64,000 nucleotides of DNA from Phytoseiulus persimilis (GCA_037576195.1 CM075103.1:24552001-24616000), one strand, 5' to 3'. Positions 31,860 through 43,700 are shown, counted from the stretch's first letter. Numbers and translations are program-made. Notes: a model not told the origin generated them from the sequence alone.

Positions 31860-34615
31860 AGAAGAGACGACGCGACTTTAATTTCAGCTCCCGAGAGTCG
31901 AGAACGAATCTGGATCGCAATCGCAGCCGGATCACTCGAGTGACCGCGCATGTGAACAGCTATACCTATGATTTCACCTTCTCCTCGTTTTGCTTGATCC
32001 AAATCGGCCCGAGGAAGTCTATGCCGGTGGCCGTGAAAGGTGCTGATTCCTCCACGCGGAAGGATGGGAGAGGTGGTACTGGGAGGGATGCCGGCCGAGC
32101 GTTGTATCTTACGCATGTCTTGCAGCTGTGCACGACCGAGCGGCACAAGGCCCTTGCGCGTAGCACAAAGAAGCTTGCCCGGAGGTGGTGCAGCACGTTG
32201 GCGATCCCGCCCGTGTGAAGGCACTCCGAGGCGTGGATGTGATGCACCAGCAAAGCGACCAGATGCTCGTCGTGCGGCAGGAGGATTGGGAATTTTTCGT
32301 CGAAGCTCATGCTTGGTGACTTCTCCATCCTTGAACGGCAGCGGAGGAATCCGTCTTCAGCGACGAACAGCCGGAGCTGGTGGAGCGGGCTTGCTCTCGG
32401 GATCTTCTCGCCTTGATTTGCGAGCTCTGACTGGAAGTGACAACTTTGTATATTCTTGAGAAGTTGTGATTCGGCTGTCTTCAGTTCGTCCGCGCTGATT
32501 GCTGTTGTAGAATGGTGTTTACGACCTCTGGCTACGTCTGGGAACCGGAGTACGTACGCGGTGATTCTAAGTGCTTTGGTCCATGAAGGCAAATCCTTCC
32601 AGAAGAGAGGCCTGAAAGATGTTTTTACAACCAACGACATGATCGAATCCACCTTACGTGCAGCTGCGCAGTCGTTCAGGTCGGATTTGTTTAGATCATG
32701 CGTCTCCGGTTGCTCGAGAGCTTCCAGCCAAGGTGGGCCCCTGAGCCAGAACTGTTGTCAATCTTCTTTGTCGAGAGCTGATCCGCGCGACGCGAGATCA
32801 GCGGGGTTTTCGGCTGTTCTCACTTAGAACCAATCTTGAGGGTCTGAAAGCCCTCTGATTTGTTTGACTCTGTTCGCGACAAATGTTTTCCAGCGATCCG
32901 GTCTTGGATCTCGAATCCAATGCAGAGTCGCAGAGTTGTCGGAGTAATAGTGTACGCGATGTAGCTTCTCTGGGATGATGTCAATGAGTTTCCTAGCGAT
33001 TTTCGCGCTCAGGACAGCTGCGATCAACTCAAGGCGGTGGATTGTGTGCTTGTCTTTCAGGGGTGCCACCCTGGCTTTGGCGAAAAAGAAACGGACTGAG
33101 ACCGATTTGGGCTTGCCTTCCGCGTACTCGCGTAGGTACGCACAGCACGCGTAGGCTGCCAATGAAGCGTCGGCGAATATGTGAAGTTCTCGGATTGTAT
33201 TTGGAGATTTGCTGTTGCATAGACAGCGTTCGACTCGGATGTTCTTCACGAAGTCGAGGTTCGCTGCCGCCGATGCGTACCGCTCTACTAACTCTCCGGT
33301 CCACACTGTGTCCCAACCGAGCTTTGCTTGCTATGCTGCCTGACAGAGAATTTTGAAATTAATAGCTATTGGAGCTATGATCCCTAGTGGATCGAACAGC
33401 GCGCTGAGACCTTTCAGCAACTTTCTTTTGGTGGGTGGACCCGACACCAGGGCGTCTTTGACCGCGTCCGGTTGAATGTGGAGCGGGTCTGTCACTTGAT
33501 CCCAGGGAACGCCGAGAAACTTGATGTCGGTCAAGCCGCAGGTCACATCCGCTCTTGGCGTGTTGGTGAACTTCGCAATGAAATCTGCTACTTCTTCGTT
33601 GTTCGTTGTCCATTTGGCTAGAGGAAAGTGTCCTCGTTTGAACGTGTCGACTGGCAATGCGACGGTTTTTTTGCTTCAGTGACGCTGTCACTTCCGACGG
33701 AAGGACCGGGGCGTGCTCTGGCTGGCTGGCGATCTCGTTGTCGAGATGGTATCGGATGCCTGCACAGAATAGCCAAGGGGCTGCAACGATTCCAAAATCC
33801 AGAACCGTGGACCAAAACTCCTCAATTGGAGCGTCCGGATTTTCCGCGATGCCTAGAGGCCAGTAGAATCGCATGTACGTGCGATGTGATTTTGTGACGA
33901 GAAACTGCATAAACGCAGCTTTGGTGTCTGTGTTGAGCACAATAGGTTTTCTCCTGAAGTTGGTCAACACCTTGATGATGCAGGGAAGGAGGGAAGGCCC
34001 GTGCTCCATGCAGTCGTTGAGTGACGCCTCGTCCATGCTTCTCGAGCCGCCGTCTTTGACGACTCGTACCTTGAATTCTGGCGAGTCTGCGAATGCTTTT
34101 CTGGCGACTGCGAGAATTGGGAGGTAATGCGCTTGCTCGCCTGGCTGCCTGGGTGGCGCGATCTGGGCGCAGCCTGCGTCGATATATTTTTTAATCTCGG
34201 CGTCGACCGCCGCTGGAAGCTTACAGGACTTGGCTGCTTGCTTAGTGAATTGAATTAACCTGGAGTACGCTAGTTTCTGGTTGTCTCCCAACGTGTTCAA
34301 GTTGGACTTGAAAGGGAGTGACACTACGTAGCGGCCTGCTTCGGTGCGTTTCACCGTTTGTCTGAAGAAGCGGTCCATTCTTTCCGCTGATGCCGCGTCG
34401 TCGTCGGATTCCGAACGCTCGACTCCGAGCAGCTCGTTCTCCCAAAGAAACTCCAATGACTCCGCGTTGTCTATTGGCTCGGTTGCTAGGCTCGACGACT
34501 GACTGCTTTCGCGCACTGACTCGATGACACCCAACGACGTGACAACCGAGTTGCCAAATAGATTCAGACCGTCGCTGCCCCATGGGAACCATCCGAAGAT
34601 GGTTTGCTGTGCCAA
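31860..34615 (-). pseudogene. BEL2 pol: RT, RNase H, degenerate integrase
   Basis: The RT frame (34615-33359) has VRVVKDGGSRSMDEASLND and NTDTKAAFMQFLV. After HAPVLPSEVTASL the sequence jumps to a part equivalent to FPLAKWTTN in another frame, and the segment that holds the catalytic YMDD in BEL1 is missing. RNase H (33306-32824) has FADASLAAYACC, RLELIAAVL and YSDNSATLHWI. The integrase N-terminus (32652-31966) has HDEHLVALLVHHIHASECLHTGGI and the first Asp in TGIDFLGPI, then two stops and no second Asp or Glu. The deletion of the polymerase box makes it inactive. Confidence 0.8.
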
Positions 34616-34687
34616 GAGACTGCCTATTTTTTGTATGTGCCACGGTAGACATATGGAAGTACGTCGGCGCCAAGGAGGAGGTCTATC

Positions 34688-36649
34688 TCATCTGGGAATG
34701 AGTGGAGTGTCTCGTCCGCGAGCTCCGGCATTGGCTCGCTCAGCACGGCCCTGGACAGGATGCCTTCGATCACCTTGGGGACTGCGAGGCAACGCGCTAG
34801 AGAACCGACTCTTGATTTTGAATTCGACCAAGCTTAGTTCTTGACCGTCCGACACACTTCCGGCTACTCCGTGGAAACTGGTGAGTCTTTGCTCCACCGG
34901 GCTCAACTTTAGCAATTGTACTATCCTGTCTGAGACTATAGAAACTTGGCTGCCCGGATCGAGGATGGCTCTGCAGACGGTTTTGCGGTTTTTCCCCGCA
35001 CTGACCCACACGTAGCCCGTCTGGAGGAAGGCGCTGTTCGCGGCGTCTTCGGAGGGCAGCGGGAGGCAGGGGGAAGCCACCGTCACTTCATCCGCGGGCC
35101 GTTGCTCTCTTTGCTGGGAGCACACTAAGCTCGAATGCCTGCCGTCGCAGACTGAGCAATTGGGGACGCGCGCTCGACATTTTTGGGCTGAGTGATTGCG
35201 TCGAAGGCACCTCAAGCACGCGTTTTTCGATTCCGCCGTTCGTCGTCTTTCCTCGTTTGACATTCTTTTTGAACACCTTGAGCTGGCATGATCTTTTGCG
35301 CAAAAAATGCAGGAGTGGTCAACCGATCCGACGCCGCCGGCGAAAGAGTACTGCGATCTTTGATTGTATTCCGGCTTCTGTTCGTCCGGACGCGAATTGT
35401 GGCCGTTTTTCGAATTCGGACCTCTACGGTTTTGCTGATGGCTTTGACTCTCGTAGTTCCTGCCTAACCTTTCACATTTCTTGATCAGGTCGGCCTCGCG
35501 TTCTAGAAAATTCATCAAAAGATCTAATTCGCAGTGATCTCCCCGCGCGAGCTGCTCACACCAGGCGGCGTTGAATTTCGCCTCGAGAACGGTGGGTGAT
35601 AAGGTAGCCGTAAGCGATGCGTAATCGAATCCTAACATTCCCAGAGATTGCATGTGCTGCTTAAGGGAGGTAACGAAATCGAGCAACTTATCGTCTCTGT
35701 GAAGGTCCTTTGATCGGCACAGGTCGTGGATATTCCTCACGTGGGTCCGTCGGGCTTGGGTGTTGTCCTGGAACTCTTTCCGCGCGATTTCCTCCATCAA
35801 CTCGTAGTTTTCGGCGCAAATTTTGAGGTGGTAAACTGGTCTTGCCGCTTTACCGACGAGTGCGTTCTTGAGGATTCGGCACTTTTCCGTGGTTTCCAAC
35901 GGTTTGGAGTCGACGTAGTACTGGAATAGGTGCCAAAACTCGTCCCAGCGCACCGGGTCTCATCCGAATCTGGGAACAGAGAGCGCTGGGTCGCGTGCCA
36001 CGTAGATCGGTTGTGGGAGCGCCTGTTGTGGTACGTCGGAATTAGGACTGGACGTGGCTGGGATTCCGGGGCTCGAGCCTGGGGCGATGTCTATATAGGG
36101 TCCGCTGTATTGTTGAGTGGCCTCGGAGTAGGTCGGGCTGGGTCCCTCCGCGGCGTTTTGACGATGCTGCTCGTCGAGTTGGGCCTAGGGGTCCATCTGG
36201 AACTGATTTTGTGAGGTCTCCTGCTGGAGGGTGTTACCTGGAGTCGACTGAATGCCGAGGAACTCCTTCAGCTCGTCGATTCTCCTCTGCAGGCACTTCG
36301 CAACTGTGTCCATTTTCTCGAAGTACTGCTCGTGTTTGGCAAATTCTGCCTGGATCTTCTTCCTGTCGGCCATGGTGGCCGGGGACGCGGTGAGAAGGGG
36401 GAACGCTTCGGTCAATTCCGTGAAGGCTTTGTCGAGCGAATGTGCCAAGCGTTGTGCGATTTTGAGCTGTGCGAGGGGAGGTTCCATCTGCTCGTCAAGA
36501 ACTTCGGCGCTGGAGGCGATTCTTGTGAATCGGCTGAGCCTAAGGGTCAGCGTTCGCCTCTCGAGAAAGATTTGGTTACTTTCTGAGCTTTCAGCGATGG
36601 CTGCTGTGAATGTTTCGTCACATTTATCGCTGTCCCCTTTGTCATCCAT
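34688..36649 (-). pseudogene. BEL2 gag and aspartic protease
   Basis: Gag starts at Met 36649 (MDDKGDSDKCDE), with a coiled-coil-like N-terminal part. One stop (near 36185) and another near 35960 interrupt it before the DUF1759-like core RWDEFWHLFQYYVDSKPL in the frame from 35953. Zinc knuckles CIFCAKDHASSRC, CLRCLRRNHSAQKC and CSVCDGRHSSLVC follow. The protease site reads AILDPGSQVSIV, where the family has Asp-Ser/Thr-Gly, so the second residue is Pro. A frame change separates the protease from the RT at 34615. Confidence 0.8.
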
Positions 36650-36671
36650 TGCGGATTTGACTGAGACTGGG

Positions 36672-37038
36672 TTACGAGCGGCGTTAGGAGAATTCCGGCT
36701 GTAGAATAAAAATCGACCAGGTGTGGTCGCTGGGCACGGGCGATTGATCAGGGTTGTGGCGGAGCCTGATCGAGCTTAGAACCCGGTGGGAAATGAGTCT
36801 ACTCAGCGAGCCGACTCCAAACCTGCTTTCTCGGTCGGCTGGGCGGGAGACGCTAAGGTCTCGGCAGTTCGACTGTGTGAGTCTGAGATGCACGTCGGGC
36901 TCTCCGTCGGCTTCCACGGCCGGGAGAGGAGGAACCCAACGGCATCCAGCGAGAGAGCCGAGCGAGAAGCGGGTCGGAGCCGGGTCTCTTCATTAGAAAT
37001 CATTGATACCTACGATGCAACTCCAAGCATTCGTAACA
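36672..37038 (-). repeat. BEL2 5' LTR (inner border uncertain)
   Basis: Begins TGTTACGAATGC at 37038. The match with the 3' LTR runs to about 36805. If the LTR ends at the CGCTCGTAAC word near 36672, it is about 367 bp against 299 bp for the other copy. Confidence 0.5.
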
Positions 37039-37043
37039 TCCGT

Positions 37044-38334
37044 TGGCTTCTTCGATCTGTTCTCCGCCGTTGCCTTCAGGCGCTTCTCCTTCGGCGGCAT
37101 TCTCTGAGGCGACTCCTCCATCCAGTGGACTGGGGGTGCTCACTTTCACGTCCTTTGTCCTGACGATCTGCCTGGTCTCGGGATACCACACACGATAGCG
37201 GAGTCCATCTTCGTCGATCTCGACAATGCAGCCTGGGAATCCTCTGGTGTCCAACTTGTCCTCCTGCGGGGTGCGGTTCTAAAATTTGCACTCTGTGCCG
37301 AATGCTCTGATGAGACTGATGTATGGTTTTAGCTTATGATCATCTCGTACGGCGTCTTCCCGGTTGATTCGACAAACTTTACGCAATTCGTCGTGTGAGC
37401 GGAGAAGCTTCCGGACGGCTTCCGCCCAAAGGTACTTGGGAAGGCCACTGTCGATGAGCATGGTCCTTGCCAGGTCAAGCAACTAGCTATTAAAGCGCTC
37501 ACTTATACCATTAAGTTGAGGGGTAAAAGGAGGGGAGTGACTTACATCAGCTCCGAAGGCACTCATAGTCGGCTCGTTGGCCGTGTGGCATAAACCAACG
37601 CCTTGGGTGCCACGCTAAGCTAGCAATCGCGGGTTCGATCCCCGGCCGGGACAACAAATTTCTTATGTGGTAAAAAGAGGATTTAATTTATATCAGAATT
37701 AAATCTGAACCATCTTAAGACCCAAGCCCACCGCCCGCAATGGGATTTGCGAGGCGATAGGGAGTGTTACTGAAGCAATACCGAAAGGTGAATCCGGGAC
37801 ACTCCTGAGGGCTGGCTGAGAGGTTCAGCCGAAAACAGAGAAGGCACTCATGATCTCCTTCACTCTCTGGTTCTTGAACTCAGTTCCTACATCAGAGTGG
37901 AGATGGTACACAGTGGAGCCGCTTTGATTCTGGAACCATTTGACGAACTCCGCGATGTGGTCAGGCACTAGATCCTTTGATTTCAAGAAGTACACTTTTC
38001 GAAACCGAGTCATGTCGTCAGTCAGCGTGTGAAACAGATTCGCTTCTCCAAGAGATCTCTTACGCATAGCGCAGGGGTCTGCGTGTATGTACCCTGGTCT
38101 TGGAGCTACCACTTTCCCGGTTTTCGGCCTGTTGCTGGAACGATGTATCTTGCCTTGGGTACATACGTCAAATTTCACGAAGTCATTGATTATCTCGTAT
38201 CCTTCGCGGCTCAGCATTTTCCTTAGGGTCTCAACGTTGATGTGAGCGAACATCTCGTCTACCGCTTTCAGACTTACTTTCTTCTTCTTCAGTCCTGCAA
38301 CGTTTCCCTCCACTGGTTCACTTGCATGGAACAC
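37044..38334 (-). pseudogene. Copia2 integrase, split by a SINE
   Basis: The frame from 38334 has the pre-integrase part (LKAVDEMFAHINVETLRKML), the first Asp region YIHADPCAM and the second in HLHSDVGTEFKN. The SINE at 37567-37839 then interrupts the gene within MSAF. Past it the frame resumes with the Glu region LNGISERFN, one TAG stop, and ARTMLIDSGLPKYLWAEAV. A further frame change leads to the C-terminal part (37254-37044), GCIVEIDEDGLRYRVWYPETR, which ends at the BEL2 insertion site. Confidence 0.8.
37567..37839 (+). mobile_element. tRNA-derived SINE, full length
   Basis: 273 bp flanked by a perfect 12-bp duplication GAAGGCACTCAT (37555-37566 and 37840-37851). The tRNA-like head has an A-box-like TGGCCGTGTGG and a B box GGTTCGATCCC (about 37631-37641), so internal polymerase III transcription is likely. 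The body includes ATTTATATCAGAATTAAAT and GACCCAAGCCCACC. The body recurs without the head at 63007-63179. The head is part of the SINE, not a separate tRNA gene. Confidence 0.85.
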
Positions 38335-38346
38335 GAACAGTCCGTT

Positions 38347-39784
38347 TTATTGCTCAGCTCGAACTTCTTCGCTGTCTCGGAGTATGATGATGGCTTCCTC
38401 AGTTACCAAAATGCGGAACTTCTCGTTCACTAGCTTTGAAACTGAAATTAGATTCAGACACAGCGTTGCAGTCCTGTTGTCGATGTTCACTGGCACACTT
38501 GCGGTTCCTGACTCCTGTGCACTTAGGGTGTTCATTCAGGAGTATGAGTGAGAGCAATTCCTCTGTGGAAGACCCCAGAGGGAACAGTGGGTGCAGACGA
38601 CGGGTGTTGGATCCGCCGAGTGTGACTACTTGGTTGTCTTCGAACGGCTTGAAGTCCGTCATCCATTTTAGGCTGGTTAGCATGTGGTGGGTCGAGCCGC
38701 TATCAAGAGCAAATATCTCTTCAGCACTTTCCTGATTGACTTCGGCTTGCTGGCACTCTACGATCAAGGCTTCAGCAATGTTGGCTTGCGGCGGTAGTGT
38801 CCTCGATTGTTCTCTGCCTCTTCCTCTGCCTCGAAATCCGCCTCTGCGTTGATTCTCGCCTTGTCGGGGAAGTCTGCAGGCTGATTGCATGTGTCCTCGT
38901 TGATTGCAATTGTAACATATCACTTCGGATGATTGCACAGATGTTCTTCGGTAGTCGGATCTTCTGGCGAAGTTCCTTCTCCTGAGGTGTTGATTCTTTG
39001 AGGGGTTGAATCGGGAGAACATCGCTGTGATCTCGTTGACGTCACTTTGGTTCTTTCGAATGGCTTCTCCTTCGATTAGATCCCTCAGCGTGTCCAGGTG
39101 TTTGTCCGAGTCCAGTCGGGTGCTCCAGCCCTGTCGGAACGGTTCCCATGAACTTGGCAGCGCCTCTAGAAGTTTGGAGCACTGGACATCGTCTGACATG
39201 TTGATTCCAGCTGTGTTGAGTTCGAAGATGACTTTCTTGTAAGCGAGGAGGTTATCGCCAACGGATAGTCCTGGTTGGTATTCGAACGTCATGAACTTCG
39301 ACAATGCCAGGCCCTTCCTTGTGCCTGTTGCGCGCGTGAACTTGTTCTCGATTCGGCGCCATATCTCCTGAGCTGCTATGTTATCTGCAATGTCGAGGAA
39401 TAATGATGTGGCGAGATTCGGGTGTATCGAGTTAATTAGCACGTACCTCGCAGCTCTGTTTCCGATGGTGTAGTTCTTCATTCACGTTTTGTCTTCTGGT
39501 GTGTTCGCTTGATCTGGAGCTGGTGGGTTGAGTTTCCCGACGGTTACTGGCCAGGCATACGGTTCTCCATCTCGTCCGGATGGCATGACTGTGCGCCATG
39601 GTATGTAGTTCTTGCCGTCGAGTGCGAGGATGATGTTGGTTGCAACTCGTGGTCTTGGTCCACACACGATGGGATCACCAGATGTGCTGGAGCTGGGTTC
39701 TGGTCCAACTTCGAGACCGTCCAGTCCGTAGTGAACGAATCCGTGGGGGCCTTGGGCATCTCTGGCGGATTGCTGTCTTGACAT
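38347..39784 (-). pseudogene. Copia2 gag and protease
   Basis: The N-terminal part (39784-39485) contains LALDGKNYIPW and is separated from the rest by one in-frame TGA (39482-39484). The frame then gives the gag core (LFLDIADNIAAQEIWRRIENKF, LLEALPSSWEPFRQGW), the CCHC knuckle CYNCNQRGHMQSAC and the protease site FALDSGSTHHM. After that the frame changes (38535-38347), with LNLISVSKLV, a normal Copia protease block. The zinc knuckle and Asp-Ser-Gly are intact. Confidence 0.85.
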
Positions 39785-39872
39785 CGTGATGCTGAACTGT
39801 GACTTCCTTGATTCACCGATGTATACTTACGCCACCGACCCGCTCAACCAGAGCGTGTCGTGCTGATAACGC

Positions 39873-40247
39873 TGATAAGCCTTTTGGGCCTGGCTCTAGC
39901 TTCTTCGCGGCTGGATGAGAAGATCGGTGGCGCGTACGAGACTTGCCTAGAGACGACGGCTACTGAATGAGAGCGACAATTCTGGTGGACAGAATGTTTG
40001 GCTCCCCCAACACACTGAAGTTTTATTCCGGCTTTTATAGTCACTGACAGGGGAGATTTACACGGCGAATACTGACGCTTGACGTCAGTCTACAGGACCG
40101 ATTTCTATCTCAGTGATCTACAGTAATCGCCTGTGCGCGGTTGATCATGCTCAAAGTTCACCGACGCTTCGCCTACTCGACTGGCGTCTTCCCTGATTAC
40201 AGAACAGTGCCGACGACTGCTCTGGGTAAAACATCAAATACTCAACA
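39873..40247 (-). repeat. Copia2 5' LTR
   Basis: On the minus strand it begins TGTTGAGTATTTGATG and ends TTATCA near 39873. It shares about 95% identity with the 3' LTR. GATCC follows on the plus strand and would be the duplication, but the matching left copy is not present. Confidence 0.8.
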
Positions 40248-40349
40248 GATCCAAAAGGTGAAGTCCTGCGCGACCACCGCGCAGTTACGAACATTAGGGA
40301 ATTACGGAGAAGTATTTCCGGAGATGTCGTCACTGAGGAGACTCATGAG

Positions 40350-42488
40350 TAGGGCCCGAAATTTTATGCATATGCATACTGCATATGCAGTATGCACCTG
40401 GACATGATTAAGCATACTGCATATGCAGCATGCATGTGCATATGCAGTATGTTTATGGACTGGAACTTGTGCTGAAAGATGCATCAGTGTACTTGATTGA
40501 CTGCATTTGATGAGGTAAGCATACAACCCTTCTTTCGTATTGAATCATATGATACGTTTGACATTGACAGCGTGGTTCTATGTGGGGAGTGGAGACCAGA
40601 GACCAGCCCGGCGCATGGTTGTGAATACGTAGTTCTATAGACGGTATTGCCGTGTACTTTACTCTTTCTAATTTGCCGATCGCTGGTATATCATTGGTTG
40701 CAAAGTACAAGCACATAGGCCTTCATGTTCCCAAAGTCAAAACTCCTCCGGTTATCCCGCAGAAAGGCTTTGAACTTCGAGAAAGATCGTTCCACTTCGA
40801 CAGAGACTACGGGAGCAAATCTAAATCGCAAAAGATCATGGACAGTGTAATTTTCGATCGCTTGGATGATCTCCTCGGTACTAACGCCCTGGAATGAGGC
40901 GGCGATCAAGGAGAGCTGTTGTAATCCGTCGTTGTTCCCGAAAACTGTTGAAGCTCTATCTCGGACGTTCCTCGGCCGTGGACCTCGAATGTTCCTCATT
41001 TACGATCGGAACTCTCCGATTATACTCATCGCGTCCAAGAGTGGCATGCCTTTCGTTTCAAGTTTTTCGATTATCGTTGGCAAAGCTCCGAACATGCTGC
41101 ATATAGTTGCGAGATCTGTTTTGAGCGAGGACTTCCCAAACACTTCTCTAGCTCTCGAAATTGAAGTTGCTTCATCGGCGTCAAGGTGGTCGCTTATAAA
41201 GTTCTTGAGGTTCTCGAAGTGAGCCGCATAGTAAGCGACGGCCTGGATCCAAGTCCCCCAACGCGTGACGATCGGGGACGGCGGCAAAGGAATGTCCAGG
41301 GCGGCTTTGAAGGCTTGAACTCTAGACGGCTTTCAGGAAGATCTTCTTCATGTTGGCGATGAGACTATCCACGTCTGGGAAACTTTGCCGAACTTCTTCC
41401 GCGACTCTGTGGAGTCCATGCGCCACACACGTCACGTGGCACATTTTTGGGAAGAGTCCTTGCAGCGTTTGACCGGCTTTCTTCATGTACGAAGCTGCAT
41501 CTGTGACGAAGAGGAGCACGCGTTCATGGTGGGTTTCACCTCGCCACAGGATTGCCAGGCTTTTGCAGAAGAGATGAGCGATCGCGGTATATCCGCCTTC
41601 AGAGAAGCCTCACAGAGCTCTGACGAGAAAGGGCTTCTTCGAAGTCGACCGTCTTCGAACCTCCCAACCCGCTCTGCTCTTCTGTCCAAGTTGGATTCCC
41701 GAAGATCCAATGCTTGCTTATGCCTTGCGGTTCTGACATGCTGATCGAGAGTGAACTTCCGAGCTCCGGCAAAAGTTCTTGAGCACACTTCACAAGAAAC
41801 AGTGTCTCCAGCACTGGAGAATGAGTCTGGTCCGAACTGCTGCACGAGGTCCTCAGCTGAGGGCTTCGGTTTTCCCATGGTTGTCTGTAACTTAGCGATA
41901 CTGGAAATTGTGGCGTGAACACGGAGACCCGCGCGCTGCGAAATTCTGCTCGGTAATGCGGCACAGATGATGGTGGCCCGTCATTTGAGATTCTCAAGAC
42001 ATGCTATTCAGCTCATCTCTGATCGACATCAATTCGTCATGTTATGGTCGTCTTGCGATCGCACATCCGACATGGAGCTAGAGGCTGTCAAGTCCGTCGA
42101 ACAACTCAAGCTCGTGATATGTTCCAGCTCTAGGAGACATTTTTGGGATATTTGTATCGAGAGGCTTTTTCTACCCGGGAGACGACTTTTCCCATATCTT
42201 TGCGGACTGTCGGTGGAACTGATATCAGATAATTCTGATCGATACAGTCTAACCATGATTCCGCCCGAATCTTGCCACGGTTCTAGTACCTCGCATGTTG
42301 TCGAGCATTCTCACTCATTTCTCCGCATCATCTTATGCATACTTTTGCGCTGATTCCGCGGTTCTTCATGCATATTTTCGTGCATATTATGCATATTTTC
42401 GTGCATATTATGCATATTTTCATGTATATCTTCATGCATATTATGCACATTTTCATGCATATTTTCGTGCATAAAATTTCGGGCCCTA
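40350..42488 (-). mobile_element. hAT DNA transposon, internally deleted
   Basis: 2,139 bp bounded by perfect 21-bp terminal inverted repeats beginning TAGGGCCCGAAATTTTATGCA and a perfect 8-bp duplication CTCATGAG (40342-40349 and 42489-42496). Both ends carry clustered ATGCATAT-type subterminal repeats (40367-40450 and 42330-42470), which in hAT elements bind the transposase. The transposase is on the minus strand. Confidence 0.9.
40691..41878 (-). pseudogene. hAT transposase, CGGBP1-related type, defective
   Basis: The N-terminal frame (41878-41483) has a BED-like finger, CEVCSRTFAGARKFTLDQHVRTARH. The sequence then jumps, with loss of the part that normally carries the first catalytic residues, to LLFVTDAASYMKKAG and HVTCVAHGLHRVAEEVR (41519-41322). 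Later frames give TRWGTWIQAVAYY (41287-41000) and the dimerisation end SVEVERSFSKFKAFLRDNRR (40999-40691). Three frame changes and the internal deletion mean no active enzyme. The non-autonomous copy could still be moved by a relative because its ends are intact. Confidence 0.8.
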
Positions 42489-42496
42489 CTCATGAG

Positions 42497-43700
42497 TAAA
42501 TCTCGGACCGACCCCGTTAATCACCTCTGTTTGATATATCCCACGATGAGAGTCCAGTGGCGTGTTCTGAATTTCCATTCAGGGACAGACCGTTTTGCTC
42601 TTAGGCACACTTTTGTGATAACGTTTGGAGGGTTGAAGCCTGTCTCAGAAATTCGAGTGAACGAAGCGTCACATACGAATCTATCCTTCTAGAGATCTAT
42701 CATGGAAACTGTAAGCATTCCGGGAGTCACAGGATGACTCCGAATAGATTCCACAGTAGACTCCAGAGAGAATAGATTCTGAGATCATTTTTCATGATCG
42801 TCGTTTTCTCGGGAAATTACAAGGGCCGGTCGGAATGAACAACGAGGTACTCGGGAAACCGCGCTGGTTAGTCTCCACTAGGGCTCTTCTGCGCTCATTA
42901 ACCGCAGGGAGATTGCGCTTGTAACCGCATTCAACCGTCGGGCGGTGATCACTCAGGAGGACTGAGATCTAGAATTTGGCGCTAAGCATCGGAGATGAAC
43001 GAGCTGAGAGACATGGAAGTTGGTTCCAGCATTCAGCTCGGCACAGCGAATGTGCAGAGGCAATGTTCAGTCGAAATGTGATCGGATGATATTCGAGCTA
43101 GATCGTTGGTTACCATGAGACGATAGACTCGGGTCGGCATATTTGGTTTGCTCGTGAAACTAGTGGAATCGTGTGTGATGGCTCCCGTCAAACGAAGTTC
43201 GTAAACGCATCGGAAACGAGGACCCGACCAGTGATTTTACCTCGAGGTCTCACACACCACCTGCGGTCTCTTGATATTTCCATGAACGAGCCATTCAAAC
43301 ACGTCACAGAAATTCTTTGGAGAAGAGAAGCTTCCAGGGAGCCAGAAAGTGTTCTCTCTCCCCGGTGTGGAGTTTCCGCTGGAATTCTGGGAAGGATCTC
43401 GAAGCATTGTGAGATCATCTCTCCTGAGTTTCAATCGAAAGAAATCGTTCAGGTTCTCCCTCGTTCTGTGACTTCATTTGCTCAGTTACGATCATCCGAC
43501 CACGGAAGTACCATCAGACAGATTTGGTTCCTCCTTACATAAAGATGAGTCGGGTTCAATCGCTATTCCATGAGGTAGGAGAAATTTACGCCGTTCAGCT
43601 TCCTCTTGAAGCAGAACAGACTCAAGCTTCCGTGGGTGGATGACACCGTGATACACGATGGGCGTGAACCATTTCGTTCGTTGAAGCTCAGACGAATTGT
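42497..43700. other. No gene recognised
   Basis: Open frames up to about 120 codons exist on both strands without motifs. The last part may belong to the MULE element that follows, because an in-frame stretch with CHAAVNFFDRASY precedes a TGA shortly before its Met. Confidence 0.4.

Larger units (their letters stand above)
31185..37038 (-). mobile_element. BEL/Pao LTR retrotransposon, BEL2, nested in Copia2
   Basis: Minus-strand element with outer ends TGTTACGAATGC and GGTAACA and a perfect 5-bp duplication of Copia2 sequence (TCCGT on the plus strand, at 31180-31184 and 37039-37043). Copia2 coding resumes across the site (EEAN on one side, NGYQRE on the other). Order is gag (36649), protease, RT, RNase H and a degenerate integrase. 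The integrase is truncated near 31860, with unrelated GC-rich sequence before the polypurine GGGGGAA and the 3' LTR. Confidence 0.85.
25985..40247 (-). mobile_element. Copia-type LTR retrotransposon, Copia2, with nested insertions
   Basis: Minus-strand Copia element. The 5' LTR is at 39873-40247, followed by gag-protease (39784-38347), integrase (38334-37044), RT-RNase H (31180-29369) and the 3' LTR at 26357-25985. BEL2 (31185-37038, TSD ACGGA) and a SINE (37567-37839, 12-bp TSD) interrupt it. Without these and the 3.07-kb block at 26358-29430 it would be about 5.1 kb, normal for Copia. LTR identity by eye is about 95%. The right flank is GATCC; the left end lacks the first about 5 bases at the junction with BEL1. 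Confidence 0.85.

Noticed and set aside
37567-37660. Stand-alone tRNA gene
   Set aside because: A and B boxes are present, but the segment is the head of a SINE with a 12-bp duplication and a 3' body.
42311-42493. His/Met/Asn-rich repeat protein on the minus strand
   Set aside because: It is a translation of the ATGCATAT subterminal repeats of the hAT element.
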